A stretch of 64,000 nt of DNA from Ignavibacteria bacterium (GTDB lineage: Bacteria; Bacteroidota; Ignavibacteria; Tepidaquicellales; Tepidaquicellaceae). Below the pieces are notes generated by a model that searched no databases, was not told where the DNA came from, and saw only the letters and a list, made by a program, of their open reading frames with translations. The translations under genes and the position numbers were made by a program. Position 1 is the first letter of the stretch. Each line of letters starts with the position of its first letter. Shown here piece by piece: positions 46,403-55,863 of this stretch. The stretch is from positions 1-64,000 of the forward strand of contig JADJWZ010000037.1 of the NCBI GenBank assembly GCA_016716125.1, given 5' to 3'.

Positions 46403-46900
46403 TTGAACGTCAGACCCAAATATTCGCTGATTGAATTTGAAAGAAGATGGATCGTAAGGAAAGAAATGATACCGGATCTTTCAGAACTTGAAAGAATTGA
46501 GATCTACGATAAATATTTTCCCGATACCAGAATGAGACTTAGAAAAATGGTAAACACTCTGACAAATATAACTGACTACAAACTTACAAAAAAATATGGT
46601 AAAACTTCTGCGGTATCTGAGCCGCTGACTACGATCTATTTATCCGAAACAGAATATTTTCTTTTCAGCAGACAAGACGGATTTGAACTGAGAAAAACAA
46701 TTTTCCGTTATCCATTTTCCGGGAACATATTTCTCTTAGAATTTTTCCGGTATCCTGAACTGAATATCATACTTGCTGAAGCAGAATCTTCATCTGAAAA
46801 AGAATTATCACGGCTTGCTATTCCGGATTTTACAGAACGTGAAGTAACTTCTGAAAAGATGTATGAAGGATATTCAATAGCAGCCGGAAATGTAATTTGA
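46403..46900 (+). CDS. CYTH-domain protein
   Basis: This 165-residue protein has the CYTH/triphosphate-tunnel pattern. An N-terminal EFERRW box (the ExExK-like metal site) is followed by MRLRKM, YKLTKKYG, and a run of basic strands. The closing acidic segment is LAEAESSSEKELSRL. CYTH enzymes hydrolyse or cyclise triphosphates (thiamine triphosphatase, polyphosphatase, class IV adenylyl cyclase), and the exact substrate is unknown. The frame starts with TTG at 46403. The gene follows kbl by 43 bases, so they may be co-transcribed. Confidence 0.8.
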   Translation: MNVRPKYSLIEFERRWIVRKEMIPDLSELERIEIYDKYFPDTRMRLRKMVNTLTNITDYKLTKKYGKTSAVSEPLTTIYLSETEYFLFSRQDGFELRKTIFRYPFSGNIFLLEFFRYPELNIILAEAESSSEKELSRLAIPDFTEREVTSEKMYEGYSIAAGNVI

Positions 46901-46976
46901 GATCAATGTATTAGTTAACAATTATTACTTTAACAAAATCTTTAAAAATCCATTTTATTTTTTACTTATTCGATTT

Positions 46977-47438
46977 ATGACATTAGACTCTGATAAAATA
47001 GACATAAGCATTACCGGATTTATGAACCGTCACGGAGTTAAGGCGCTGCAGATTTCTCTTGCTGTCATATTTATATGGTTTGGGCTGCTTAAGCCGCTCG
47101 GAATATCACCGGCAGCTGAGCTCGTAAAATCGACCGTTAACTGGATGCCGGTTTTTAATACGGATGAATGGGTTTCAATAATAGGCTGGTGGGAAGTAAT
47201 TATTGGAGTATGCTTTCTTTTTAAAAAAACTATCAGGATCGCAATCGCTTTGCTTGCAATGCAGATGGCCGGAACGTTCATGCCGCTTATACTGCTTCCT
47301 GAAATTACTTTTCAGCCGGGTAAAATTCCCTACGCGCCTACTATCGAAGGTCAGTACATTATTAAAAATTTACTGATAATTTCAGCAGCTCTCGTAATCG
47401 GCGGAACTGTAAGAAACAAAGAAAACAAATTGTTATAA
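46977..47438 (+). CDS. DoxX/DUF417-like (YkgB-type) membrane protein
   Basis: This 153-residue protein has four membrane helices. The first (ISLAVIFIWFGLLKPLG) carries the FIWFGxLK motif of the YkgB/DUF417 group of DoxX-like proteins. An EVIIGVCFLFKKTIRIAIA segment follows, and a later helix is YIIKNLLIISAALVIGG. Members may take part in redox or chlorine/thiosulfate stress responses, but no activity is assigned. The stop codon is followed directly by the next gene's ATG, which indicates tight coupling. Confidence 0.75.
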   Translation: MTLDSDKIDISITGFMNRHGVKALQISLAVIFIWFGLLKPLGISPAAELVKSTVNWMPVFNTDEWVSIIGWWEVIIGVCFLFKKTIRIAIALLAMQMAGTFMPLILLPEITFQPGKIPYAPTIEGQYIIKNLLIISAALVIGGTVRNKENKLL

Positions 47439-47903
47439 ATGAAATTAAATCTCAGAAAAGCCCGGATCGATGATGCTGAAAAACTTGAGGAGCTTCAGCA
47501 GACACTTGTAAAATATGAAAGAAAATTTGACAGCGGAATTCCTTCAAAAGGAAATGTATATTACTATGATATTATTAAATTAATCCGTAACAAAAAGACA
47601 CACTTTATTGTTGCTGAAAATGATAATGAAATAATCGGCTGCGGTTTTGGTCAGGTAAGAAAAAATTTTGACTGGGTAAAGGATGATAAAATGGGCTATA
47701 TCGGACTGATGGTGATCAAAGAAAAGTACAGAAGAAATGATGCCGGCAGACTAATAATTGAAAACCTGACTTCATGGTTCAGGGAGGAAAAAATTTCACA
47801 TATTATACTTGAGACATATTGCAAAAACATTAATGCAGTCAGTGCATACAGAAAATACGGATTTCAGGATTTTGTTTTACAGATGAAATATAAACCGGAT
47901 TGA
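47439..47903 (+). CDS. GNAT-family N-acetyltransferase
   Basis: This 154-residue protein has the GNAT fold: an N-terminal LRKARIDDAEKLEELQQTL helix region, a central strand GYIGLMVIKEKYRRNDAGRL with the acetyl-CoA binding R/Q-x-x-G/A loop (here RRNDAG), and a C-terminal ETYCKNINAVSAYRKYGFQ motif. It should transfer an acetyl group to an unknown amine, perhaps a small molecule or a ribosomal protein. The start directly abuts the stop of the DoxX-like gene. Confidence 0.88.
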   Translation: MKLNLRKARIDDAEKLEELQQTLVKYERKFDSGIPSKGNVYYYDIIKLIRNKKTHFIVAENDNEIIGCGFGQVRKNFDWVKDDKMGYIGLMVIKEKYRRNDAGRLIIENLTSWFREEKISHIILETYCKNINAVSAYRKYGFQDFVLQMKYKPD

Positions 47904-47931
47904 ATTTTTTAAACAAGATTTTTTGTAAGTC

Positions 47932-49290
47932 ATGAATATAATAGACAGATACATTTTAAAGAAGCATATAGGACCTTTCTTCTTCGGACTTGGGACAGTG
48001 ATATTTATATTTCTATTTCAGTTTTTCATAAAATCACTGGATCAGTTTCTCGGAAAAGGACTCAGTATCTGGCTGATAACACAGCTGGTAACTCTGAACC
48101 TGGCATGGATGCTTACTCTGGCTGTGCCGATGGCAATGCTGGTAGCTTCTCTGATGGCGTTTGGTTCACTGTCTTCGGACAATGAGATCACAATTATGAA
48201 AGCATCAGGGATAAGTCTTCAGAGATTAATGCTTCCTATAATAGCAGTATCATTTATCATGTTTTATCTGATGATAAAATTTAATAACGACATTCTCCCG
48301 GAAGCTAATCATAAAGCGAGAATACTTTTATATGACATTTCAAAAACCAAACCTACATTTCTCCTGGAATCCGGAAAATTTTCCGATGATCTGCAGGGAG
48401 TTCAGATAATGGTAAAGAAAACATTTCCTAACAGCAACAATATTGAGGGAGTTTATATTTATGATTATTCAGATCCCAAGTATAAGAATCTACTCACTGC
48501 AAAGTCAGGAGATATAGGTTTTACAAGTGATTTTAAAAAAATAGTAATGAATCTTACTGACGGAGAGATCCATCAGCTGAGTCAGAAAGATCCGGAAAAT
48601 GATTACAGAAAAATAAAATTTGAAAAGCACCGGCTGATGTTTAAAGCGGAAGGTTTCGGATTTCAGAATTCGAATGAAAATACATTTACACGCGGTGACC
48701 GTGAATTATCAGCATCAGCAATGAATAATGTAGTTGACAGTTTAAAAAAATTCAGAGCAAGTTTAGACGACACATTTATAAGCAATTTATCTAAGGATAT
48801 TCAGCTTCTGGCTGCAATTGAATACAAAGATACTATTTTAAAGAGAACGCCGGTTATTCAGAAAACAGAGCCGGACATTACTGTTAAAACTGTACCGCAG
48901 CCTGTCGTATTATCCCGTTACGACAGTCTGAATAATTTAAAAAGATTAATTACGGCGAAGGGAAATGAATATAAGAACACAATTATTTTATCCGGACAGA
49001 TAGACAGGCAGATAGATTCCTATGAAGTGGAAATTTTTAAGAAGTATTCCATTCCGTTTGCATGCGTGGTGTTTGTATTAGTCGGAGCACCGCTCGGATA
49101 CAGAGTCAGGCGGGGAGGATTCGGAATTGCAGCCGGATTTTCACTGCTGTTTTTTCTGCTTTACTGGGCTTGTCTGATTGGCGGAGAGAAACTTGCAGAC
49201 AGAGCGCTAATCACGCCGTTTATGGGAATGTGGATCGCAAATATTATTATAGGATGCTTAGGTTTGTATTTAATGTTTAAATCATCTTAA
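47932..49290 (+). CDS. LptF/LptG-family lipopolysaccharide export permease
   Basis: This 452-residue inner-membrane protein has three N-terminal helices (about 14-35, 54-80, 98-118) and three C-terminal ones (about 375-450). They flank a large periplasmic beta-jellyroll (120-300). It opens MNIIDRYILKKHIGPFFFGL, the characteristic LptF/G start, and ends YPRRGGFGIAAG-like and SLLFFLLYWACLIGGEKLAD. With LptB and LptC these permeases pull LPS out of the inner membrane. F versus G cannot be decided here. A long linker with Arg/Lys is inserted at about 260-340. Confidence 0.9.
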   Translation: MNIIDRYILKKHIGPFFFGLGTVIFIFLFQFFIKSLDQFLGKGLSIWLITQLVTLNLAWMLTLAVPMAMLVASLMAFGSLSSDNEITIMKASGISLQRLMLPIIAVSFIMFYLMIKFNNDILPEANHKARILLYDISKTKPTFLLESGKFSDDLQGVQIMVKKTFPNSNNIEGVYIYDYSDPKYKNLLTAKSGDIGFTSDFKKIVMNLTDGEIHQLSQKDPENDYRKIKFEKHRLMFKAEGFGFQNSNENTFTRGDRELSASAMNNVVDSLKKFRASLDDTFISNLSKDIQLLAAIEYKDTILKRTPVIQKTEPDITVKTVPQPVVLSRYDSLNNLKRLITAKGNEYKNTIILSGQIDRQIDSYEVEIFKKYSIPFACVVFVLVGAPLGYRVRRGGFGIAAGFSLLFFLLYWACLIGGEKLADRALITPFMGMWIANIIIGCLGLYLMFKSS

Positions 49291-49323
49291 GTATATTATC
49301 GAAGATTACAAATCAATTTTATT

Positions 49324-49417
49324 GTCAAGCCCCGAACAATATAAAGTTACCCAACTCCGCCAGGTTCGGAAGAAAGCAACGGTAAGTATCCTTTATATGT
49401 GATTTGGGTGTCTTGAC
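49324..49417 (+). ncRNA. ffs: Small signal recognition particle RNA (4.5S)
   Basis: The conserved apical loop is present: CCGCCAGGTTCGGAAGAAAGCAACGG with the GGAA tetraloop and AGCA internal loop. The 5' GTCAAG (49324-49329) pairs with CTTGAC (49412-49417), closing a single long hairpin of about 94 bases. A run of eight or nine T follows at once as terminator. It binds Ffh to target membrane proteins. It lies between LptF/G and the oxidoreductase gene. Confidence 0.95.
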
Positions 49418-49433
49418 ATTTTTTTTATAATTC

Positions 49434-50441
49434 ATGAGTAAAATAAAAATCGGAATTGTTGGTCTCGGAGGAATTTCACAGATCATTCATCTTCCCATTT
49501 TATCTAAAATGGATGATGTAGAAATACGAGCTGTATGTGACAGTGATATTTCCAAATGTAAAAGCATTTCATCAAGATATAATGTGAAAAAATATTATAC
49601 TGATGTAAATAATATGCTGGAAGAGAGCGATGATATTTCTGCTGTGATCATTGCTACACAGACAAGTGTTCACAAAGATATTGCAAAAAAATGTCTTGAG
49701 GCCGGAAAGGATATTCTGATAGAAAAGCCGATAGCCAGAAATTATAAAGAAGCGAAAGTCATAGTTGATACAGCCGCAAGAATGAAAAAGAAAATTATGG
49801 TTGGTATGAATAACAGATTCAGAAATGACATGATGCTGCAAAGGACTTTCATAAAAGCAGGTGAGATAGGTGAGGTATTTTATGTGAAAGCAGGATGGAT
49901 CAAGCCAAAGAGTTCTGATCAGAGATGGATGCTTCAGAAAGTAATGTCAGGCGGCGGTGTGTTTCTGGATAACGGAATAGCTATGCTTGATCTTGGTCTG
50001 TGGATACTTGGCTTTCCGGAAATAAAAAGAGTCTCTGCGACAAATTATTATCATAATACAAAATCCGTTGAAGATTCCAGTATCGTAATGATAAATTTTA
50101 AAAACAAAACTACACTGACAGTGGAAGTAAGCTGGGGTATTCAAAGGGAAGGTGAATTGTTTTATTGTAATGCATTTGGCAAGACAGGAAGTACTTCTAT
50201 TAACCCGTTTGTAATTTATAAGAAAATGGAAGAAAACCTCTATAACATTACTCCAAAAAAAATTAATATTCCCGCTAACCCGTTTAAGAAAAGTTATGAA
50301 TATGAATTACAGAATTTTATCGGAGCATTAAAGGGAAATAATGATCTGATCTCGAGCGGAAAGGAAGCTTTGAAAGTAATGCAGATAGCCGATGCTGTAT
50401 ATAAATCAGCCAGGACCGGAAAAGAAATAATATTTAAATGA
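49434..50441 (+). CDS. Gfo/Idh/MocA-family oxidoreductase
   Basis: This 335-residue enzyme has an N-terminal Rossmann fold (KIGIVGLGGISQIIHLPIL) binding NAD(P). The EKPIARNYKEA motif (Lys of the active site) lies near residue 95. The C-terminal beta-sheet domain has the substrate-side SGGGVFLDNGIAMLDLGLWI, where the canonical GxxxDxGxHxxD shows Asn/Asp substitutions. Members reduce or oxidise sugars and inositols; the substrate cannot be told. It is co-directional with the two-component pair after it (34-base gap). Confidence 0.92.
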   Translation: MSKIKIGIVGLGGISQIIHLPILSKMDDVEIRAVCDSDISKCKSISSRYNVKKYYTDVNNMLEESDDISAVIIATQTSVHKDIAKKCLEAGKDILIEKPIARNYKEAKVIVDTAARMKKKIMVGMNNRFRNDMMLQRTFIKAGEIGEVFYVKAGWIKPKSSDQRWMLQKVMSGGGVFLDNGIAMLDLGLWILGFPEIKRVSATNYYHNTKSVEDSSIVMINFKNKTTLTVEVSWGIQREGELFYCNAFGKTGSTSINPFVIYKKMEENLYNITPKKINIPANPFKKSYEYELQNFIGALKGNNDLISSGKEALKVMQIADAVYKSARTGKEIIFK

Positions 50442-50478
50442 TTTCTTTAAGATTTGGTAACATAATTTTGTTAGATTG

Positions 50479-51189
50479 ATGAAAAATAAAAATATGAAGT
50501 TGAAGATATTAGTTGTAGACGATGAGAAAGATATCGTTGATATCCTGAAATATAATCTTGAAAGAGAAAATGAGTTTGAAGTTATTACTGCCTGTAATGG
50601 AAAAGATGCAATTGAACTTGCAAATGATTCGCCCGATCTGATCATCCTTGACATCATGATGCCGGAGCTGAACGGATACGAAGTCTGTAAGAAACTTAAA
50701 CACAATCCTGAAACTTCAGGAATACCTGTAATCTTTCTGACAGCAAAAGAAAACGAGATCGATGAAATACTCGGGCTTGAAATTGGAGCTGATGATTATA
50801 TTTCAAAACCTGTTTCTCCAAGAAAGGTTATCGCACGGATAAAGTCAGTGATCAGACGATCTTCAACTGAACCTGAAAAAACATTCAAGATCGAGCAAAG
50901 AATTAAATTCAACAATTTAGAAATCGACAGTCAGAGTCACAGTGTTAAGATTAATCAGAAGGACATATTTTTTCCTAAAAAGGAATTTCAGCTGCTTCAT
51001 TTTCTTATCTCGAACAGGGGAAAGGTTTATTCCAGAGAAATATTACTAAACCAGCTTTGGGGAGAAAATGTATATGTCGTTGACAGAACAGTAGATGTTC
51101 ACGTCGCAAAAGTAAGAGAAAAGCTTGGTGAATATTCAGATTATATAGAAACTATAAAAGGACTCGGATACAGATTCAGGGAGAATTGA
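50479..51189 (+). CDS. OmpR/PhoB-type response regulator
   Basis: This protein has an N-terminal receiver (KILVVDDEKDIVDIL with the acidic pair; phospho-accepting Asp in LIILDIMMPELNGYEV; Lys in DDYISKPVSPRK) and a C-terminal winged helix (about 130-235, NQKDIFFPKKEFQLLHFL; recognition segment VVDRTVDVHVAKVREKLG). It would bind promoter DNA upon phosphorylation by the kinase encoded 21 bases downstream. The annotated frame could begin with TTG at 50476, but ATG at 50479 or 50494 (MKLKILVVDDE) are more likely starts; 50494 fits the family best. Confidence 0.95.
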   Translation: MKNKNMKLKILVVDDEKDIVDILKYNLERENEFEVITACNGKDAIELANDSPDLIILDIMMPELNGYEVCKKLKHNPETSGIPVIFLTAKENEIDEILGLEIGADDYISKPVSPRKVIARIKSVIRRSSTEPEKTFKIEQRIKFNNLEIDSQSHSVKINQKDIFFPKKEFQLLHFLISNRGKVYSREILLNQLWGENVYVVDRTVDVHVAKVREKLGEYSDYIETIKGLGYRFREN

Positions 51190-51210
51190 TTCTCACATTT
51201 TGAATTTTAA

Positions 51211-52296
51211 ATGAAAAAAGTAAACCTTCTTACAAAATATATATTAATATATTTCTCTTCCCTGATTATTTTATTAATAGCACTTTCAAATCTGTTTCAT
51301 TATAACACTGTAACTGTACTTATATCCGGCATACTGGGACTTGTTTTATTTCTGGTAAGCCTGATATTTTTTTATTATGAAGTTTCAAAGCCTCTGAAAA
51401 AGATCCTGTTTATTACAGAAAAACTCAAATCAGGCAAAGACTCCGGAAACTTTAATAACTTTGATTTCAAGATCTCGGAAATAACCGGAATTCTCGAAAA
51501 TATAAAAGAGATTAAAAGCGAGTTTTCAGGCAGCAGAGAAATTAACGAACTGATAACCGAAGTTAATTTTCTTGCCGAAAGAATCCTGAAAGAGCTTGAG
51601 CTGACAAAAGTATTTAAAGTTAACAGGAATGAATTTATGGGTAATGTTGCTCATGAATTAAGAACACCGATATTTGCTATTCAGCTTTCACTTGAGACAC
51701 TTCTTGACGGAGCTGTAAATGACGAAAGAGTAAATATGGATTTCCTTAACAGGGCTTTGAATCAGACAAAGAGACTTAAAGAGCTAGTAGAAGATCTGAT
51801 CAGCATTGCAAAATTTGAGACAGGTCTGAAAATGAGCAAGAGATATTTCGGGATCACAAACGTAATTGCGAAAACACTTGAGGAACTGGGAGCTATTGCT
51901 GAAAGCAAGAAAATTTCTTTGCTGTTTGATCCTGCATCCGTAAACGGAATTCAGGTATTCGGTGATGAGGAAAGACTGAAACAAGTTCTTGTTAATCTTA
52001 TAGATAATGCAATCAAATATACTCCTGAAAAGGGAACAATTAATATTTCACTTGATGTACTTGAAAAGGAAGTTATTGTAAGAATTGAAGACAGCGGTAT
52101 TGGAATTCCGGCGAAAGACATTCCGAGAATTTTTGAAAGATTTTACAGAGTCGACAAAACAAGATCCAGAGATATCGGAGGAAGCGGACTCGGATTATCA
52201 ATAGTAAAACATATTTTAGAAGCTCATTCAAGCAAAATCAATGTAGAAAGCGAAGAGAATATAGGAACAAAAATTGAATTTAATCTGAAGAGGTAA
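51211..52296 (+). CDS. PhoR-like sensor histidine kinase
   Basis: This 361-residue kinase has two membrane helices (about 8-24 and 31-52) with a very short external loop, then a HAMP/linker (55-140), a HisKA domain with FMGNVAHELRTPIFAIQLS (His near 154) and a HATPase with N box (LVNLIDNAIKYTPEKGTIN), G1 (EDSGIGIPAKDI), F (IFERFYRVDK) and G2 (GGSGLGLSIVKHI). It pairs with the PhoB-type regulator just upstream. The tiny periplasmic loop suggests it senses a membrane or protein partner rather than a soluble ligand. Confidence 0.95.
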   Translation: MKKVNLLTKYILIYFSSLIILLIALSNLFHYNTVTVLISGILGLVLFLVSLIFFYYEVSKPLKKILFITEKLKSGKDSGNFNNFDFKISEITGILENIKEIKSEFSGSREINELITEVNFLAERILKELELTKVFKVNRNEFMGNVAHELRTPIFAIQLSLETLLDGAVNDERVNMDFLNRALNQTKRLKELVEDLISIAKFETGLKMSKRYFGITNVIAKTLEELGAIAESKKISLLFDPASVNGIQVFGDEERLKQVLVNLIDNAIKYTPEKGTINISLDVLEKEVIVRIEDSGIGIPAKDIPRIFERFYRVDKTRSRDIGGSGLGLSIVKHILEAHSSKINVESEENIGTKIEFNLKR

Positions 52297-52312
52297 AGAA
52301 TTATTCGTGAAA

Positions 52313-53740
52313 CTATTCTGAAATATTATTCCAGATTTTTAAAAGTCCTGATTCATCGAATTTCTTTCCCATTATCTGAATTCCAAAAGGAAGTCCGTTT
52401 CTGTCTTTACCGCAAGGTATTGAAATGGCAGGTATGCCGGCAAGATTAACTGATGCAGTATAAATGTCATTCAGATACATTGAAAGCGGATCTTCAATTT
52501 TCTCACCGAAACGGAAAGCGGTATTTGGGGTAGTCGGAGAAATAATAAAATCCACTTTACCGAAAGCGTTTTCAAAATCATTCATAATAAGTCTTCTTAC
52601 TTTCTGCGCCTTTTTGTAATAAGCGTCATAGTATCCTGCTGAAAGTACGTAAGTTCCGAGCATTATCCGTCTTTTGACTTCATCACCGAAACCTTCCGAC
52701 CTGGAGTTGACATACATTTCTTCCATAGTTTCAGAATGCTCTGATCTGTACCCGTATCTTACACCGTCAAATCTGGATAGATTACTTGATGCTTCGGCAG
52801 AAGTCAGGATATAATAAGACTGTATAACATACTTTGTATGCGGAAGTGAAATTTCTTCAACCTGAAATCCCCTTCTTTTAAGAGAATCTATTTTTTCCAA
52901 AACACCATTTTTAATATCCGGATCAAGTCCTTCTTCAAAATATTCTGCAGCAAATCCTATTTTGATTTCTTCCGGCTTAAATCTTTGTTCGGACAATTTA
53001 ATATAATCCGGAACAGAAATTCCGGATGATGTACTGTCATTTTTATCATAACCTGAAATTACTTTCAGCAGAGCGGCTATATCATAATTATTGTTTCCGA
53101 AAATACCGATGGAATCAAATGATGAGGCAAAAGCAACGAGACCAAATCTTGAGATTCTCCCGTAAGTTGCTTTGAGACCTGTAATACCGCAAAATGAAGC
53201 TGGCTGCCTTATAGAGCCGCCTGTTTCAGAACCAAGCGAAAGCAGACACATATTCGCTGCAACCGAAGCTGCGCTTCCTCCCGACGAACCTCCGGGAACT
53301 CTGGAATTATCGACAGGATTTTTTACCGGACCGAAAAATGAATTTTCATTTGATGATCCCATTGCAAATTCATCACAATTAACTTTACCGATAATGATTG
53401 CATCTTCAGAAAGCAGTCTTTCGATTACAGTCGCATTATATAGTGTTTCAAACTCACTCAGAATTTTTGAACCGCATGTAAGTTTTTTATCTTTAACGGA
53501 AATGACATCCTTGACGGAAATCACTGCTCCGGCGAGTTTTCCGGCATTCCCTGAATTTATTTTATCATCGATCTCCGCTGCTCTCTCAAGTGCTTCACTT
53601 TCAAATACAGAAATAAATACATTCAGATCTTTCTGTTCATTTATATTTTCAAGATAATTTTTTACAAGATCAACGCAGGTAATATTTTTTTCAGTGAGAT
53701 CTTTTTGAATCTCCTTTAAACTCAGTGGATTTTTTTTCAT
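52313..53740 (-). CDS. gatA: Asp-tRNA(Asn)/Glu-tRNA(Gln) amidotransferase subunit A
   Basis: This 475-residue protein is the glutaminase subunit that supplies ammonia for Gln-tRNA or Asn-tRNA formation. The amidase signature is clear: GGSSGGSAASVAANMCLLSLG with the Ser-cisSer pair in SETGGSIRQPASFCGITGLK, and the catalytic Lys in VISVKDVISV. GatB and GatC are not in the window. It is the last gene of a minus-strand run after tatA (98-base gap) and converges on the kinase gene within 16 bases. Confidence 0.97.
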   Translation of the reverse strand: MKKNPLSLKEIQKDLTEKNITCVDLVKNYLENINEQKDLNVFISVFESEALERAAEIDDKINSGNAGKLAGAVISVKDVISVKDKKLTCGSKILSEFETLYNATVIERLLSEDAIIIGKVNCDEFAMGSSNENSFFGPVKNPVDNSRVPGGSSGGSAASVAANMCLLSLGSETGGSIRQPASFCGITGLKATYGRISRFGLVAFASSFDSIGIFGNNNYDIAALLKVISGYDKNDSTSSGISVPDYIKLSEQRFKPEEIKIGFAAEYFEEGLDPDIKNGVLEKIDSLKRRGFQVEEISLPHTKYVIQSYYILTSAEASSNLSRFDGVRYGYRSEHSETMEEMYVNSRSEGFGDEVKRRIMLGTYVLSAGYYDAYYKKAQKVRRLIMNDFENAFGKVDFIISPTTPNTAFRFGEKIEDPLSMYLNDIYTASVNLAGIPAISIPCGKDRNGLPFGIQIMGKKFDESGLLKIWNNISE

Positions 53741-53838
53741 AATATTTAAATATACCGGAAGAGATTATTTATGATGAATAATTATCTATGCATAACAAGA
53801 TAAAAATTCCGAATCTCAGAAATAATTTAACGAAGCTT

Positions 53839-54027
53839 TCAGTTGGAGTTTTTTTTGTCATTTTCATCTGTAGAGGTAATATCTTTTTCGATATCAGAAG
53901 AAGCTTTTTTGAATTCCTTGATTCCTTTGCCAAGACCCTGCATCAGATCCGGGATCTTTTTTGCTCCGAACAAAACCAAAATAACAATCGCTATCAATAT
54001 GATTTCCGGTGTTCCTAAACCAAACAT
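53839..54027 (-). CDS. tatA: Twin-arginine translocase subunit TatA/E
   Basis: From the ATG at 54027 the product is 62 residues: MFGLGTPEIILIAIVILVLF (N-terminal amphipathic start and single membrane helix), then the hinge FGAKKIPDLMQGLGKGIKEF (the FG-x-KKLP-like motif), and a charged Lys/Glu tail. A good ribosome binding site (AAAGGAGAAA) is 5-8 bases upstream. A longer frame from 54171 overlaps purQ and lacks this logic. TatA forms the pore for folded-protein export with TatC. The Rieske protein in this window is a candidate substrate. Confidence 0.93.
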   Translation of the reverse strand: MFGLGTPEIILIAIVILVLFGAKKIPDLMQGLGKGIKEFKKASSDIEKDITSTDENDKKNSN

Positions 54028-54067
54028 TTTTATTTCTCCTTTTCCGCTAAGCGGATAATTATAAAAA

Positions 54068-54739
54068 TTATAACAAACTTTCTGTAACGCTTTTAAAGAA
54101 CCTGTATCCGTCAGTATTTCCCAGCAGCTCTTCCGAAGCTCTTTCCGGATGCGGCATAAGACCGAGTACATTTCTTTTTACATTCTGAATCCCTGCAATA
54201 TTGGCTATTGAGCCGTTTGGGTTATTTATATAAGTAAATATGATCTGATTATTACTTATAAGGTCAGTTAATGTATTTTCATCACAAAAATAATTTCCCT
54301 CACCGTGCGCAATAGGAATTCTTATCTCTTCTTTAATACCATATTCGCCGGTAAAAATACTTTTATTATTTTCCACTTTCAATGTAACAGTTTTACAGAC
54401 AAATTTCAGATTGACATTCCTTAACAAAGCTCCGGGTAAAAGTCCGGTTTCACAGAGCACCTGAAAACCATTGCAGATACCGATCACAACACCGCCGTTT
54501 CCGGCAAACTTGATCACTTCATTCATTAAAGGAGAAAACTTTGCTATTGCGCCGCAGCGCAGATAATCTCCGTATGAGAATCCGCCGGGCAGAATAATAA
54601 TATTTCTATCGCCGATACTGGTATCTTTATGCCAGAGAAATTTCGTATCCGCTTTAAGAGTATTCTTAAAAACATTGTAAACATCATGATCGCAGTTCGA
54701 TCCGGGAAAGACTACAATACCCGCTTTTACATGATCCAT
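54068..54739 (-). CDS. purQ: Phosphoribosylformylglycinamidine synthase subunit PurQ
   Basis: This 223-residue glutaminase subunit works in de novo purine synthesis with PurS and PurL. The class I glutamine amidotransferase triad is visible: Cys in GGVVIGICNGFQVLCETGLL (GxCxGxQ), and His and Glu in LGLMPHPERASEELLG. A GSNCDHDVYNVF segment near the N-terminus is the family start. The start codon abuts the PurS stop directly (no gap), so both are translated from one message. PurL is not in the window. Confidence 0.96.
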   Translation of the reverse strand: MDHVKAGIVVFPGSNCDHDVYNVFKNTLKADTKFLWHKDTSIGDRNIIILPGGFSYGDYLRCGAIAKFSPLMNEVIKFAGNGGVVIGICNGFQVLCETGLLPGALLRNVNLKFVCKTVTLKVENNKSIFTGEYGIKEEIRIPIAHGEGNYFCDENTLTDLISNNQIIFTYINNPNGSIANIAGIQNVKRNVLGLMPHPERASEELLGNTDGYRFFKSVTESLL

Positions 54740-55000
54740 TTATTTATCTTCTCCGTCTTTAGAAACTGAATATTCATAATCTTCCATTACGGGATTTGCG
54801 AGAAGTTTTCTGCAGGTCTCTTCAGTAATTTTTTTTGCATCTTCTTCAGAGCGCGCATCAATCTTCAGCTCAATGTATTTTCCTATTCTTGTATCGACAA
54901 CGGAATTAAATCCGAGTGACTTTAGCGAATGCTCGACTGCTTTTCCCTGAGGATCAAGTATAGTGTCTCTGATCTTAATGTTAATTTTTGAAGTGTACAA
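54740..55000 (-). CDS. purS: Phosphoribosylformylglycinamidine synthase subunit PurS
   Basis: This 86-residue small subunit has the PurS pattern: INIKIRDTILDPQGKAVEHS, then LGFNSVVDTRIGKYIELKI, and ANPVMEDYEYSV at the end. It bridges PurL and PurQ and helps ammonia channelling. The frame opens with TTG at 55000; no other start fits. PurQ follows without a gap. Confidence 0.93.
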   Translation of the reverse strand: MYTSKINIKIRDTILDPQGKAVEHSLKSLGFNSVVDTRIGKYIELKIDARSEEDAKKITEETCRKLLANPVMEDYEYSVSKDGEDK

Positions 55001-55031
55001 ATTTTATAATTAAATTTATATTTATTCGGTT

Positions 55032-55844
55032 TTATCTGACAAGTTTATCACGCAAATTTTCAAGTCCTGTCTTATCAATTTTATCAAGCTTCATATGCAT
55101 AATTCTCTCGACGTTATCATCAGGTGAAATTGATTCAGATCTTTTATCTGTTCCGGATTCAACGGGTTTATTTGATTTGCCATATTCAGATAACGGCATA
55201 TCATTCTCTGAATCATTATCCTTAGCAACTGGTTCATTAACGATTTCATTCTCTTCTACGGATTTTTTACTTTTGAATACCTTATTGTCAGCGGAAGTTA
55301 CATTACGTTTTTCAGTTTCGACTAAAGCAAGATCAGGTTTGCTTTGATCAGTTTTCTTTTCATTATTTAAATCACTTCCGTTTAAATTTCCCTGATCGGT
55401 ATAATTCTGATTTTTTAAATTTTCCAAATTATCCTTAGGCAGATTATCAATTGAATTTTTTAAATCTGAAAGATTTTTTAATTCATAATTTTTTAATCCC
55501 GGTTCATTATTTGCTATATTACTTTCATCCGTCAATTCTAAAGTGTTGTTTGATTTTTCCAGCTGTTCGATATCAACATTCACATAAGTAACATAGAAAA
55601 TAAAAAAGATAACCATGGTAAATCCCACTGCAGGGATAAGCCATGGATACTGCTTATTATTGAACAGGTTTCTTAGAAAGCCGCCTTTTTCGTCATCATA
55701 TTTTTTAATATGAACTTTTCTTCTTAAGGCTTCTTCTTCTACGATTTTTAAATGAAGATTATTTGTAAAATTACTGCTGGCCTTAATAGTTTCAAGACTT
55801 TTCAGTTTTTCACGGATTTCTAAATATTTTTCTTCGTCTGACAA
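55032..55844 (-). CDS. Putative anti-sigma factor, membrane-spanning
   Basis: This 270-residue protein has a charged N-terminal cytoplasmic part (1-70), one membrane helix (about 70-92, YPWLIPAVGFTMVIFFIFYV) and a long acidic, Asn/Asp/Ser-rich external tail (95-270) that looks disordered. It starts 20 bases after the ECF sigma gene on the same strand, the usual place of the cognate anti-sigma factor. The N-terminal part lacks a visible HxxxCxxC zinc motif. It would hold the sigma factor at the membrane until an envelope signal triggers release. Identity is mainly from context. Confidence 0.6.
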   Translation of the reverse strand: MSDEEKYLEIREKLKSLETIKASSNFTNNLHLKIVEEEALRRKVHIKKYDDEKGGFLRNLFNNKQYPWLIPAVGFTMVIFFIFYVTYVNVDIEQLEKSNNTLELTDESNIANNEPGLKNYELKNLSDLKNSIDNLPKDNLENLKNQNYTDQGNLNGSDLNNEKKTDQSKPDLALVETEKRNVTSADNKVFKSKKSVEENEIVNEPVAKDNDSENDMPLSEYGKSNKPVESGTDKRSESISPDDNVERIMHMKLDKIDKTGLENLRDKLVR

Positions 55845-55863
55845 AATTGTTATATAATTTCTA